DNA from: Dipteronia dyeriana
Lineage: Eukaryota > Streptophyta > Magnoliopsida > Sapindales > Sapindaceae
Length of the DNA stretch: 64,000 nucleotides
Assembly (NCBI GenBank): GCA_032871835.1
Contig: CM065301.1
Coordinates: forward strand, 11,726,413-11,790,412
Reading direction: 5' to 3'
A program made the position numbers and the translations under genes. Positions 1 to 11,800 of the stretch are shown here, in pieces. The notes below the pieces were generated by a model. The model made no database searches and had not been told where the DNA came from. It saw only the letters and a program-made list of their open reading frames with translations. Within the stretch, counting starts at the first letter, position 1. Every line of letters begins with the position of its first letter.

Positions 1-65
1 CTATTTGTCCTTTAGATAAAAAACAGATAAGTTTATTATATTTATTTTATTTATATTAATTTATT

Positions 66-136
66 TAAAAGAAAAAGAAAAAGAAAAGGAAAAAAAAAAG
101 ACAAAAAAAGAAAAAAGAAAAAAGAAAAAAGAAAAA
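66..136. repeat. Purine-rich low-complexity tract
   Basis: Almost pure A/G stretch made of irregular (GAAAAA) units, about 180 bp upstream of the first start codon. It is simple-sequence DNA; no other role can be read from it. Confidence 0.8.
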
Positions 137-316
137 CGAGATGGTCAAATATCTCACACCCTGAAGCACCCTCTGTAATTTATTTATTTATTTTTGAGAG
201 AACACCCTCCCTTATCTGGGCAACCTGTAAGCATTCAATGATTCAAACCAAACCCAAATAAAAATAAAATAAAATAAATATTCGTCATATTAGCGCCAAA
301 CAGAAACCGCTAAAAA

Positions 317-3300
317 ATGCTTTCATTTGCCGTCGCGCCCTCTCTCCTCCACCACAGCCGTCTCTTTCTTCGCAGTCCCTTCACTGTCCGATCGTCCTTA
401 TCGAGCCTGCAAGAAATCCAAGAGTCGAAATCAACGGTCGAGAGGGATTTGAGCTCGGAACTGCACGCATCGGCGGCTCCTCCTTTGCCTGGGATTCGGG
501 CGGCGAAGAGAGTGGTGTTGGTAAGGCACGGGCAGAGCACGTGGAACGAGGAAGGTCGGATCCAAGGCAGCTCCAATTTCTCTGTTTTGACGAAGAAAGG
601 CGAGTCTCAGGCCGAGACTTCTAGACAGATGCTCATCGACGACACCTTCGACATCTGTTTCTCCAGGTGTGTGTGAGTGTGTGTGTTCTCTCTTTTTCAA
701 GTTGTTTTTGGTGCTTTTGTGTGGACTGAATCTGATTTCAGCTTTTCATTGTTAACCTAGGTCACTGTAGGAACAGTTCATTTTTGCTAAATTGAAAACT
801 GTTGTAAATTGTAAATAGTTTGTATGAGTAGTTGAATAAAAGAATTTAGTTGATTGAAAGTAATTATAGTTGTTATTAGGTTTTGAGGTTGGTTTGTTCA
901 TATCTCCAAGAGAGAGAGCAAAACCTTCTATTTTATTTGCTCCAATGTTAAACTAACTTGATATAAAGGGGCTTGTATTTTCAACATCATACAACAACAT
1001 GTCTAAATAAAAAAGAAAATTTGTATTTAGTGAACTCTAATTTATTATTATTACTGGCTTTTTGATACTCTTTGGAAGATACATTTTATGTATTAAGTTA
1101 GAAATACTCATCGGCATAAATATTTCATTGTCCTGATATTGCATTTGTGATACCTGTGATTATAGGAGATGATAGAATCACAAGAAGAGATGTGAGAGGT
1201 TGTCGTCAAAATTTGAACTGATAGAATTTCAATTCGAGGATCCACATCAATTCTAAAATCTAAATCCATGCAGTCGAATGGACATGAGTGCAATTCTTTC
1301 CATACAGCTCAGTTATAATTTATTCATTGTAGTTCCATAACACCTTTTTGTCACGTCACTGAAATATGAATTTTCTTTTCAGCCCCTTGACTCGATCAAA
1401 GAGAACAGCTGAGATCATATGGGGCCCCCGCAAGGACGATATATTAACAGATTATGACTTGCGAGAAATCGATCTTTATTCATTTCAGGAAAGTTTGGCT
1501 TTTAGATATAGTTGGATTAAGAATGCTAGCATACTAGCAAGTGAATAATTAAACATTAGTTTGTTGTTGGATTTTAGGGCCTTCTGAAACATGAGGGAAA
1601 TGAAAAGTTTGGTGCAGCTTTTCGTCAATGGCAGGTAGATGCTTCAAATTTTAACATTGATGGTCACTATCCAGTTAGAGAGTTGTGGGCACGAGCCAGA
1701 AGCTGCTGGACCAAAATACTATCCCATGAAAGCAGGTCTGTTCTTGTGGTTGCTCATAATGCTGTTAATCAGGCTCTTGTTGCTACAGCTATCGGTACTA
1801 TCTCCATTCTCCGTTGCATTCATGTTTAAATATGAAGATATTTATTTTGAGTGCACTTCTCTCTTTTACCTTTTGCTTCCCAACAATCAGGACTGGGCAC
1901 AGAGTATTTCAGGATTTTACTTCAGAGCAATTGTGGTGTGAGTGTGTTGGATTTCACCCCACGAGCTGAGGGAGAGTCTCCACATATTTGTCTTGATCGT
2001 CTAAACCAGGTATATGACGACTTTACTGATGAGAATCAATAAATTTCTAAATCTTTTATAACCAGGTAAATTGCACTAACAAAAATGTAATATTTGAGTG
2101 CTGCTCTTTGCTCAACTGCTGGAATTTACGTAATGGTTTCTGACAAGAACTCTGTATTTACATCTTGACTGGGGTTTAATTATCATTTAGGCATGTTAAT
2201 TTGCGGGAATATGACCTTTCTACAGTAGCAATGGGTATCTTCCATTCAGTTGTTTATGTCGTTTCACAAGTTTCATTATTACGTAGGTTGTGCAACAGGT
2301 TATGCTGTCCCTTAAACAGTACTAAAATATTGTTGCAGACACCCAATTCACCTGTGGCTGCTGGAAATTCTGGAGGCAGAAAAACCTGTAAGCGGATTAT
2401 ACTTGTCTGTAATGGGTCCACACAGGTTGATTCAGAGGTATGAAAGTGGCAACTTCGATTTGTATTTTTGTTCTTGTTTATGGTTTGTTCATTTTCTCTT
2501 CAGTTCAGCTATTTTATGTGGTGTAACTGTTCATTGGTTAACAAAAAAGAACATCAACTGTTGACATTTTATCAGGTGTAACTGTTCATTGGATTAACAA
2601 AGAGCATCAACATTTGGCATGTTTCTTTCATCTCCATTTGCACTTTCTCTGATGTCCAAGCTATTTGAACTTTGAAATATGAGGGTAGACAGATGTATAT
2701 CATTTTGTATAATTATGGACAATTAAAATGCTGAATCAGTAAGGTATGTCTTTGGGATGACTAATTCCCAAATTGCTTTTCTGTGGATCAGGCCAATTTT
2801 ACTTATTCTGTGGATCAGCCAATGAATATGCTCGGGATGATACAGGTACAATGCTGGTATCTTCTCTCTGAGATAGTTTGCACCATCATATCTTATAATT
2901 CTTCTGTGGATGCTTGACAGTCCCAGAAAACTGCAGAGCTGCTTCTCGATTTGAAACTGAGCTCCATAGTCAGCTGCCCGGAGAACGCTTGCATTGAGAC
3001 AGCCAAGGCCATCTCCAGGGTAAGCTCGTATTCAATGTTTTTTATCAAGAAAGCTTGTAGTGAAGGCTGCTGTAATAATTTTACTTGGGCTGGGTTGAGA
3101 GGAGATTTAAATTCTTCATGGTAGAGCATTATTTAGCTACAGAATCTGTACAAGTTTCTTTTTCTATTTTCAATTTACTCGAGGAATCTATTGTAGGTGC
3201 AAGAAGCTGCAGATTGCTTGGGTGCTGATTGTGTACCACGTTACGTAGAGATGAAGCAAATAGACGACCTTGATATAGAAAACATCCTTAAGAAATCAAA

Positions 3301-4033
3301 GAAGGCGAGACATCTCAACTTGATATTCCAGAATATCTTGACCTTTTATAAACTGTTTAGGTCCCTAATATTGGGGGAAAAAAAACTAACACAATCATAT
3401 TTGAAATCTCACTTGTTATGACTCTTAAGGTTAATATAATTGTCAAGGGATTGCATTCTCTTTGTTTCACATGTTTATCTGAATTGCTGTAATGGCAGAA
3501 GTTTGACCTTAACATGAAGATCTGTTATAAGCATAGTTAGAACCTTGGTCTCAAAAGCATCTATCTACACATGATTGCATTGTATCGGTTTCTTGCCAAG
3601 TGAGACTAGTAAAAATAATTTGCTTCGGTCAAATAATTTCTGTGTTTTTTTCTGACAGGATAAATTAGAAGTTGAACCTTTTCAACCGGGTTGGTTAACA
3701 AGATTAGAGGATGAAGTCTTGTCAAAATTGTGGAATCAGTCCGCGAAAGCATGGCAATCACTGCTGACTGAACTATCCGATGAATCTGAGCCGGAAAAAA
3801 TAGTTGTTGTAGTTGGTCATCCTGCAGTTCACATAGCGTTAATGGGACACTGCCTATATCTGAGCAAAGAATGGATGGGATCATTTCATCTTGATGCAGG
3901 TAGCATCAGTATTATCGACTTCCCTGATGGACCTAGCAGCGGCGGAATTATCCGGTGCATAAATTACACTGTGCATTTGGGGAGATGGTCGATTCCCATT
4001 ACAAGATCAACTGTGGATGATGAAGAGTTCTAA
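317..4033 (+). CDS. Chloroplast phosphoglycerate-mutase-like protein, probable 2-carboxy-D-arabinitol-1-phosphatase
   Basis: Nine exons can be traced by continuous homology-like reading: 317-666, 1383-1488, 1578-1794, 1891-2009, 2339-2437, 2792-2845, 2921-3019, 3197-3304 and 3659-4033, giving about 508 residues. The first 60 residues are Ser/Arg-rich and poor in acids, as in a chloroplast transit peptide. A histidine-phosphatase domain follows: LVRHGQSTWNEEG with phospho-acceptor His at residue 71, SPLTRSKRTAE at about 117-127, the Glu of LREIDLYSFQG near 145, and the second His of VVAHNAVNQAL near 212. A second, C-terminal PGM-like half keeps the fold but has CNG (about 288-290) where RHG is expected, and GHP near 437. 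In plants the family is thought to dephosphorylate the Rubisco inhibitor CA1P. Introns 2 and 8 lack a usable GT donor at the frame-preserving junction. Substrate is inferred from family resemblance only. Confidence 0.9.
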
Positions 4034-5074
4034 TTGGGAATATGATTGTAGTAAAAATTAACTGGACAGTTCAGATTGGCTCCGATCATGAAGTGTATTC
4101 AAAATGAAACGTGGCTACAAATGGAAAATGGTCACTTCAACATTGGACTGTTGCACTCTGAAAGATTTAAAAGCAATTATTTTTTTGAAGAAAAATATTA
4201 TTACAATAAATAAATCTAATTTCTCTCAACTCTAGTGCAAGCACAGTAAGTGCTCACAAGTGAATTATAAGAAGAAGAAAAATCCAAATTTTTATCTGCC
4301 AATTTTGGATTTAAAAATAAGTAGTTGAATTAGAGTTTGTTTTGAAAATTTTGTTATTTATTAGTCATTTTTCAACCATGTGAACATTTTAATTTAATTA
4401 ATGCAAATTATCGCCAACTGTTAAATTCACCATTAAAAAATAATAATTTAATTTTGAATAATATAACCATTTACCAATAAATTTTTTTTTATAACGGTCT
4501 CTATCAAAAATAAGGTTTCGGGTAGGTTTCACATGTGACCACTCTAACTTCTTTATTTTGGGTAGGTTTCACATGTGACCACTCTAACTTCTATCACATG
4601 GAAGTCCAATTTCACTTACACCAAATCTAACAAATGTCTCAAATTCTAACAAAGATCAATCTCCAATTTTGCAGACACAAAATCTGATAAACATATCGAA
4701 TTCTAACGAGATCAATCTCTACACGTGTCCGAAATACAACTCACACTCTAACCCCTTTTGCAGGGGAAAATGCTCAATCACTTTTGCTATTATGTGCATT
4801 ACTAACTTACTATTTACTTATCAAAAATTGTATATTTCGTTATGAAATGTATTATTTTGAGTTGAGAACTTCATATGTTAATCTCAATTTGTAATTATTT
4901 ATCTCCAACTCGAATGGCATTTAAAATTGCTAATTCATTTTTTATGTTAAAATTTTGAATAATTAATATATTAGCTTCAGAAAATTCCAAACTTAATTGA
5001 CAACAGGCCTTAAATTTATAAACAAATGCAAAGTCACACTTGGGCTTCAAAAATATAAACTAAACTTTGGTTGG
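4034..5074. other. AT-rich intergenic spacer
   Basis: No coding region is visible. It holds the 3' flank of the phosphatase gene, homopolymer-rich AT sequence and a short tandem duplication at 4521-4592. Confidence 0.6.
4521..4592. repeat. Two-copy direct repeat, 40-bp period
   Basis: The 32-bp segments at 4521-4552 and 4561-4592 are identical, beginning GGTAGGTTTCACATGTGACC, so this is a recent local duplication. Confidence 0.85.
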
Positions 5075-5265
5075 AGTGCACCGGGCCCATACAATAGTGT
5101 AATGCGTGGGCGACACATAAGGATCGTAATAGCACAACTACCGTAGGTCCTATCCTTTTAAAAAATTAATATCATGTATTTATATCGTGCAAGTCACGCA
5201 TCATATATTAAGCCGATAAGAATAAATACTACACTTGATCTTAACCAAATGGTGAAGAAAAGGTG
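5075..5265 (-). pseudogene. U2 snRNA pseudogene
   Basis: The reverse complement of 5198-5264 follows the 5' end of spliceosomal U2 snRNA closely. It includes the stretch AAGATCAAGTGTAGTATT, which contains the GUAGUA branch-point-recognition bases, and the following CTTATC region. Leftwards the match weakens: an Sm-like AT run at about 5155-5185 and a CGGGCCCA block near 5080 fit the later stem-loops in order and spacing. The 5' end carries several substitutions, and I see no plant snRNA upstream element or properly placed TATA to its right. This looks like a decayed copy, not a working gene. Confidence 0.7.
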
Positions 5266-5460
5266 TGATTCGTTTGGTATTGAAAAATTTCTTTTGTAGC
5301 CAGCAAGGCTTCACTTCTTGTATTCTGTTGATGTGGTACTTCAAACAAACTATATTGCTCATGCTATTTCGCTCAGCTTTTACGGTTAGTTTGATTTAAT
5401 GCACTGACTTTTTCAATCGGCGAACCCCATCATTTCCAGCTTGCATAATGTACAAATCCT

Positions 5461-6148
5461 TGAACAAATATAGAAGTGTGGTGAAGATGTTTGTTAAAAG
5501 GTCTAACTGAACAAATAGCTTTGCATAGCATAGCATAGCTTTAAGGTTCTTTAACGATGAAGAACTAGTATGTTGAAAAGATAAGCAAAAGAGAGTGAAA
5601 AATGTAAAGTTTTTAATTTGAGAAATTTTCTCAGAAATGTATTCGATGAATTAGACAATTACAACTGCTGCTATTTATATAATTACAAGGTTTAATCTCA
5701 GCCACTAATTCTCAACTAACTAAATAATCATCATCGTTAATTTCTAATAAACTTGTTGTTGATCAACTTTGATTCTAGAAGCTATGATCATCCAGATCAT
5801 CAGACTTGATGATCAAACCTTTTAGTAGTGCACAGCTACACGTGAGCAACTCATCATTCTTTTCCTTATAACTAACTTTGACTTTAGCTGGAATCTTTTC
5901 TAACTAACTTGACATATCATTCATCAATTGCAACTCTGAGAATTGATTAATCACGATGGCCACTTGACCATGTTAGACTAATACTTCCTGACTAGCTGAG
6001 ACACATTTGATCTTTTCTGAGTGAATGCTAAGCTGCACTCTGTTTGCCACTTTTCTTAACTTGATTATAACCTTCTATTGCAACTTGAGTGTTGAGATCA
6101 TGATCATGATTTGTATCAAGATCATGACTATGTTGCAATATTCTCACA
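5461..6148 (-). repeat. 3' LTR of copia element
   Basis: 688 bp, bounded by TG...CA on the plus strand (TGAACAAATA ... TTCTCACA). It is near-identical to 10467-11132 apart from scattered substitutions and small indels, such as an extra CATAG unit near 5525. Confidence 0.92.
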
Positions 6149-6486
6149 TCCCCCCTTAAACTAAATTGGGGTGAAATATAAAGGTTTAGGTTTAGTTTGA
6201 AGCAAAACTGCCAAAAACGATTCGTAGACATAGGTTTAGTTAGCATATCAGCTATCCGATCATTGGTATAGATGTAGTGAACCTCAAGCAAGCTAGCAGA
6301 AACATTTTCTAGTACGAAATGCGCATCAACCTCTACATGCTTTGTATGAGCATGAAATACATGATTTTGTGCTAAATCTTTGGCACCAGTATTGTCACAC
6401 CAGATAACTGGTTTGGATGGAAGTGAGACCTGTAACTCTATCAAACGAGATTGAAGCCAAACTAGCTCAGTAGAAGCTTGAGCCAA
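6028..6486 (-). pseudogene. Copia RNase H remnant
   Basis: The reading ASTELVWLQSRLIELQVSL, then WCDNTGAKDLAQN, HTKHVEVDAHFV and DRIADMLTKPM is the C-terminal copia RNase H. The frame differs from the upstream RT and runs into the LTR. Confidence 0.9.
6149..6157 (-). other. Polypurine tract of copia element
   Basis: On the minus strand this reads AAGGGGGGA and directly abuts the 3' LTR start TGTGAGAATA. Position and composition fit the plus-strand primer of an LTR element. Confidence 0.85.
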
Positions 6487-6563
6487 AGAACGATATTTAG
6501 TCTTAGTACTTGGCCGAGCTACTACAGGCTGCTTTTAAGAGAACCAGGTGATGAGATTTCCAC

Positions 6564-8178
6564 TTAAGAACACAACACAACCAGAGGTGGATCTTCTGTC
6601 ATCAGAATAATTAACCCAATCAGCATCACATAAGGCTTCCAAGTTGAAGCGAGAGGCAGGTTTAGGACCAAACCATAATGCACAGTTCCTTTCAAATATT
6701 TGAGAACCCGTTTACATGCATTCCAATGAGAAAGCTTCGGACATACCAAAAATTGGCTTAGGCGATTAACATTGAATCTGATATCTGGTCTGATGTAAGT
6801 TAGGTACTGTAAAGTGCCAATAACACTCCTATATAGTGTAGAGTCAGGGAAGGGATCACCATCATGAAGTGACAACCGTGTACCTATAATAGGTGTATCA
6901 CAAGGCTTGCAAGAAGTCATGTTTGTCTTAGCTAGAATATCACTGATGTACTTGTTTTGTGTTAGATAAAGACCAGACTCATTTCGATGTGCCTCAAAAC
7001 CTAAAAAATAATGAACCAAACCCAAAATTTTGAGAGCAAAGATGGAGATAAGTTGAATAATCACTTGTTGGACTAAACTAGAATCATTTTCGGACACTAA
7101 TATGTCATCAACGTACACTAGTAGTAGAACCATTGAAGTTTTAGTTTGTTTAATGAAAAGAGAAACATCAGACTTCGAATTTCTAAAACCCCATGAGACT
7201 AAGACAGTCTTAAGCTGAGTGAACCAAGCTCTTAGAGCTTGTTTTAGTCCATAAAGAGCTTTATCAAGCTTGTATACATAAGAAGGTTTGTCACTGCTAA
7301 GAAAGCCTTCAGTATGCTGCATATATACAAGTTCTTGAAGTTCTCCGCTCAAGAATACATTGTTCACATCAACTTGTTGAACATCCCAACCATAGTTGAC
7401 CGCCAAAGCAAACACAACCCTTATAGTCGAAGCCTTAATCACAGGACTATATGTGTCAAAAAAGTCAAGGCCAAGAGTTTGATGAAACCTCTTTGCCACC
7501 AAACTTGCCTTATATTTAAGGTTGCTACTATCTGGATTATACTTGACACGAAATACCCACTTGTTTCCAAGAACATTCATGCTTGATTGAAATTGAACAA
7601 GGGTCCAAGTGTGATTCCTCATTAAGGCAACATACTCCTCTTGCATAGCCTTAAGCCAAAGAGGATCTGATAGCGTAGCTTTAAGTTTAACACTCTTGGG
7701 TAAGAGTATGAATAGAAGTAAAGGTCTTGGGCTAACTTGAGCAAACTGATGCAAGCATATGATTGTAGTTTTTTTGTGTTATAGTTCCTGTTTTGGTTCT
7801 TGTCATCATAGGATGACTAGGCAATGTAGGTGCAGTTTGAAGTGTATTAGTAGGTAAAACAGGTAATTGACATTGAGAAGATAAAGGTGTACCTGAAGAA
7901 GCAGCAGTTGGAGTTGGATTTGCGTGAGGAACATAATAAGAAGAATTAAATAAGTGTAAAGAAACCTCAACATCATGTAAGACAACAATAGGCAAGCTTA
8001 AAGAATTAATTGACTTCGAATTAGACTTGGAAGAAAAAATAGTAAGATATGGAAATTCTAACTCATTGAAAACAACATGCCTAGATATAAAGATTTTACC
8101 AGATGAGTGGAGACATTTATAGCCTTTGTGAGATAGACTATACCCAAGAAGAATACACTTAGATTGATGAAAATCCAA
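6564..8178 (-). pseudogene. Copia reverse transcriptase remnant
   Basis: The main block at 6564-7754 contains NKWVFRVKYNPD, the RT catalytic YVDDILV box and YLTYIRPDIRF, all RVT_2 landmarks. The preceding piece, 7732-8178, is in another frame and holds the integrase C-terminal/linker segment (GYSLSHKGYKCL). A frameshift near 7740 separates them. Confidence 0.92.
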
Positions 8179-8315
8179 CTTATGCTTTGAGTAATATCTC
8201 AGGTACGGAAAACATTAGTAGTCAAAAGTTTTTAGAAAAACATAATTTGGTTTCTTTGAAAACAATTTCTTAAAAGGTGAGACAAAGTTTAAAATAGATG
8301 ATGGCAGATTATTGA

Positions 8316-9392
8316 TCAACAAAAAAGCTGTCTCAAAACTTCTACCCAAAAAGTGAGAGGCATGTTGGCATGAGCACGCAGTGTGAGACCTGTCTCAACT
8401 ACATGTCTATGTTTCTTCTTCGAGACACCATTTTGTTGGTGTGTATAGGAACAAGAGAAATGTGCTTGAATCCTTAGAGACACTAGATAAGGAAGAAAAT
8501 CTTTGTACTCTTCTACCATATCAGTGTGCAAAACTTTAATTTTCTTATTAAGCTGAAGTTCAACAAATTTTTGAAAAACAATAAAAGTTGAAAGAGCTTC
8601 AAATTTGAGTTTGAGAGGATATAACCAAGAGAATTGACTAAAAGCATAAAAAATACAATATAGTATCTAAAATCGTTTTATGGATAGTATTGGAGAAGAT
8701 CCCCAAATATCATAATACAAAACATCCAAAGAAGCTTTGTCAGTAATAGAGTGCCTTTCAAATGGCAACCTATGATGTTTGACAAGTTTGCATGAATCAC
8801 AAAAAGATAATACATTGACATTCATATTAAAATGCAAAGAAGATAAAACCATATGTAAAACTACAGCAGAAGGGTGTCCAAGTTTGGCATGCCAAATATT
8901 GGAATTATTCCTAGTAGCTACAACTACATCAAATTTATTGTGAGTACAAACTAAGGCATTAGACTCTTGACAATGAGTAGCTGAATAAACCAAACTCTTT
9001 TGCTTAGACTAAGGGACCAGTGAGAGGTTGTAAAGATCATCATTGAGTGTTCATTTGGGCAAGATCCTCCCCATATGCTTGTCCTTAAAGATACAAGATT
9101 GATCACAAAACTCAGTTGTTAGGTTATTATCACGAGTTATTCTAGATATGCTAAGGAGATTTTTGGTTATAGCTGGGACATAAAGTATATCTTTAAACAA
9201 TATTTGTTGGCTTGGTGAGGTGTGTGAGTGTACAAGAGTGTTACCAATATTACGAATAGAGAGTTGATTACCATTTGCAACAACCAATTTGTCTTTGCCC
9301 TTGTATTCACTGCTGATAGAGAGATTGTTCATGTCAGCTGTCACATGATTTGTAGCTCCCGAGTCGATGTACCAAGATGGATCTGCTACCAC
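8316..9392 (-). pseudogene. Copia protease and integrase remnant
   Basis: Three pieces share one frame with stops between them. 9051-9392 starts with the aspartic protease active site WYIDSGATNHVT. 8667-8993 carries the GAG-pre-integrase zinc finger (WHAKLGHPS ... CDSCKLVKHHRLPF). 8316-8531 is a core-domain fragment (HQQNGVSKKKHRHVVETG). About 130 bases between the last two are too decayed to read. Confidence 0.88.
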
Positions 9393-9436
9393 TTCTGATG
9401 TTACGATATATAATGTGTTATGTGATAAATTCTGAG

Positions 9437-10445
9437 CTACATTTGCTTGAGAATTCTGTCCTCCATGGCCTTGAGTCTGATTAGATTATTGTTGATTTCC
9501 ATGAAAGTTTTGATCAAAACGTTTGTAGAATTGCAGGATAACATGACCAGGCTTTCTACAGAGTTGGCAATACACATTTTGACCATTCCACCTATTAGTT
9601 CGACCTTCTCAACCTCCTCGGCCACCATGATTATTTTGACCTCCTATTTGGCCTCTTGCAGCATTATTATTATTAGCAGTAAAAAGTGCAGCATGTGTTA
9701 TGTTCAATTGAGATGCAGAATTAAGTTGTTCTATACATTGTTCATGCGTCATGAGTAGGTATTGAACATCTTGTAAAGACATTGTTTTAGCTTGTGATGT
9801 AACCAAAGTAACGATAAAGTCGAATTCATGTCCTTGACCACCCATTGCATTCAACACAAGATCATATTTAGTAACAACTTGACCAGCTGCCATCAAATTC
9901 TCACCTATAGTCTTCAATTTCAATATAAAATCACTCACACACATGGATCCTTTCTTAGTATTCTGCAATTGATGCCTAAGTTATAATACATGTGCCATTG
10001 ACTGCAGAGCATAAAGTTTCTCAAGTGTTTTCCATACTTCACGAGAGGTTTTGCAGTTAGTTACCTGACCAAGAATTCCTTGAGTCTATGTTGAGAGAAG
10101 CCAACACTGTAAAAGTTTATCAGCCTTCTTCCAAGCAATGAACTTTTTTGTTGATCCTTGAATCAATCACGACGCCTTCTTCATTTCGAACTTCAAGAAA
10201 CTTTGTGGAGGAGATTTGTCATTTGAGATCAGGTCCTCAAGATCTAGGGCTTCAATGGTTGGTGTAACCTGTGCCTTCCAGTATATATAGTTTGACCTAT
10301 CAAGCTTGATAGTCAGAGAAAAACTGATAGTCTTTACGAATGAAGGAAAATCCATGGCAGAAGCGAGACCAGAGATCTCTTGATTCATATTTTGACGATC
10401 TTGTTGAGTAGATTCATTTGAAGATTCAATAGCCATAGTCGACAC
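9437..10445 (-). pseudogene. Copia gag remnant
   Basis: 10167-10445 encodes the gag N-terminus, with the typical LDRSNYIYWKAQVTPTIEA. 9609-9968 encodes the following gag part, ending in a Gly/Asn-rich RGQIGGQNNHGGRGG linker. 9437-9628, in another frame, overlaps a degenerate zinc-knuckle region. Stops lie near 9970-10160. Confidence 0.85.
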
Positions 10446-10454
10446 AAGTCTATT

Positions 10455-10466
10455 GCTCTGATACCA
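10455..10466 (-). other. Primer-binding site (initiator tRNA-Met type)
   Basis: The minus strand reads TGGTATCAGAGC immediately after the 5' LTR. This is the classic plant copia primer site complementary to the 3' end of tRNA-Met. Confidence 0.93.
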
Positions 10467-11132
10467 TGAACAAATATATAAGTGTGGTGAATATGTTTGT
10501 TATAAGGTCTAACTGAACAAATAGCTTTGCATAGCAAAGCTTTAAGGTTCTTTAACGATGAAGAACCAGTATGTTGAAAAGATAAGCAAGAGACAAAGTA
10601 AAATGTAAAGTTTTTAATTTGAATTTTTTCTCATAAATGTATTCGATGAATCAGACAATTACAACTGCTGCTATTTAAATAATTACAAGGTTTAATCTCA
10701 ACCACAACTAACTAAATAATCATCATCGTTAATTTCTAACAAACTTGTTGTTGATTAGCTTTGATTCCAGAAGCTATGATCATCCAGATCATCAGACTTG
10801 ATGATCAAACCTTTTAGTAATGCACAACTACACGTGAACAACTCATCATTCTTTTCCTTATAACTAACTTTGGCTTTAGCTAGAATCTTTTCTAACTAAC
10901 TTGCCATATCATTCATCAATTGCAACTTTGAGAAATGATTAATCATTTGACCATGTTAGACTGATGATTCCTGACTAGCCAAGACACATCTGATCTTTTT
11001 TGAGTGAATGCTAAGCTGCACTCTGTTTTGCTACTTTTCTTGACTTGATCACAACCTTTTATTGCAACTTGAGTGTTGAGATCAAGATCATGATTTGTAT
11101 CAAGATTATGACTATGTTGCAATATTTTCACA
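10467..11132 (-). repeat. 5' LTR of copia element
   Basis: 666 bp, TG...CA on the plus strand, paired with 5461-6148. The right flank ATCCT repeats the left flank. Confidence 0.92.
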
Positions 11133-11249
11133 ATCCTATCTAATTCGAATTTCGAATAGCTTACAGCATCTCCAATGCTATTATACATTTGGAGAAAATA
11201 AATTGCCATATAGGATATATACTAAAGAAGTTAGAAAAATTCTCTCTAA

Positions 11250-11797
11250 TGGTACGTTTGGTAAGAATGAAAGAAAACAGGAAGGATAAAAAGATTTGAA
11301 GGGATAGAAAAAATGAGAGAAGTAAAAGAATTTTTTTTTTAGCTATTTGGTAAACAGGAAGGAAAAAAGATTGGATGGAATATCTTATTTATCAATTTTA
11401 CTATTTTACACTTAAATTATAGTTTATATATTATATATTTTTATATTTAATTTAAATAATATTGAATCCAACTTTTTTTTTTATAAAATGACTTCAAACT
11501 TTGTAACCTATTATATATATATATATAAAATAAAATTAATACTTCATGTTTTATAAATTTATTTTTTAAAAATAAAATTTTAAGTAGATTAAAGAAGGGT
11601 AAATTTATAATTTTAGTTAACCCAAAAACCAATACCCTTTTCCTCTCCCTTTTCCTCCCATTTTTGGGTGAATCAAAATTCGTGTATCCCACCCACCCAT
11701 TTTCCTTCCATTTTTCTATGCATACCAAACACACACTTCCCCTCTTTCCATCCACCCTTTTCTTTCCTCTCCCTTTTCCTTCCTACCAAACATACCA
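11250..11797. mobile_element. MITE, PIF/Harbinger-like, TAA target duplication
   Basis: Terminal inverted repeats TGGTACGTTTGGTA at the left and TACCAAACATACCA at the right pair with one mismatch; further inside, GGAAGG and CCTTCC blocks also pair. TAA stands on both sides (11247-11249 and 11798-11800). The 3-bp duplication and the GTTTGGTA-type end suggest the Harbinger group. The interior is AT-rich and non-coding. Confidence 0.7.
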
Positions 11798-11800
11798 TAA

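Larger units (their letters stand above)
5461..11132 (-). mobile_element. Ty1/copia LTR retrotransposon, structurally complete but non-coding
   Basis: LTRs lie at 5461-6148 and 10467-11132, with the 5-bp target duplication ATCCT at 5456-5460 and 11133-11137. On the minus strand the order is 5' LTR, tRNA-Met-type primer site, gag, protease, integrase, reverse transcriptase, RNase H, polypurine tract, 3' LTR: the copia order, with integrase before RT. The reading frame is broken by stops and frameshifts between nearly every domain, so the element is dead. It sits between the U2 pseudogene and a MITE and does not disrupt a visible gene. Confidence 0.93.

Noticed and set aside
3034..3060. AAGAAAGCTTG near 3050 as a miR396-type site
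   Set aside because: It lies in an intron and matches only partly, with no hairpin around it.
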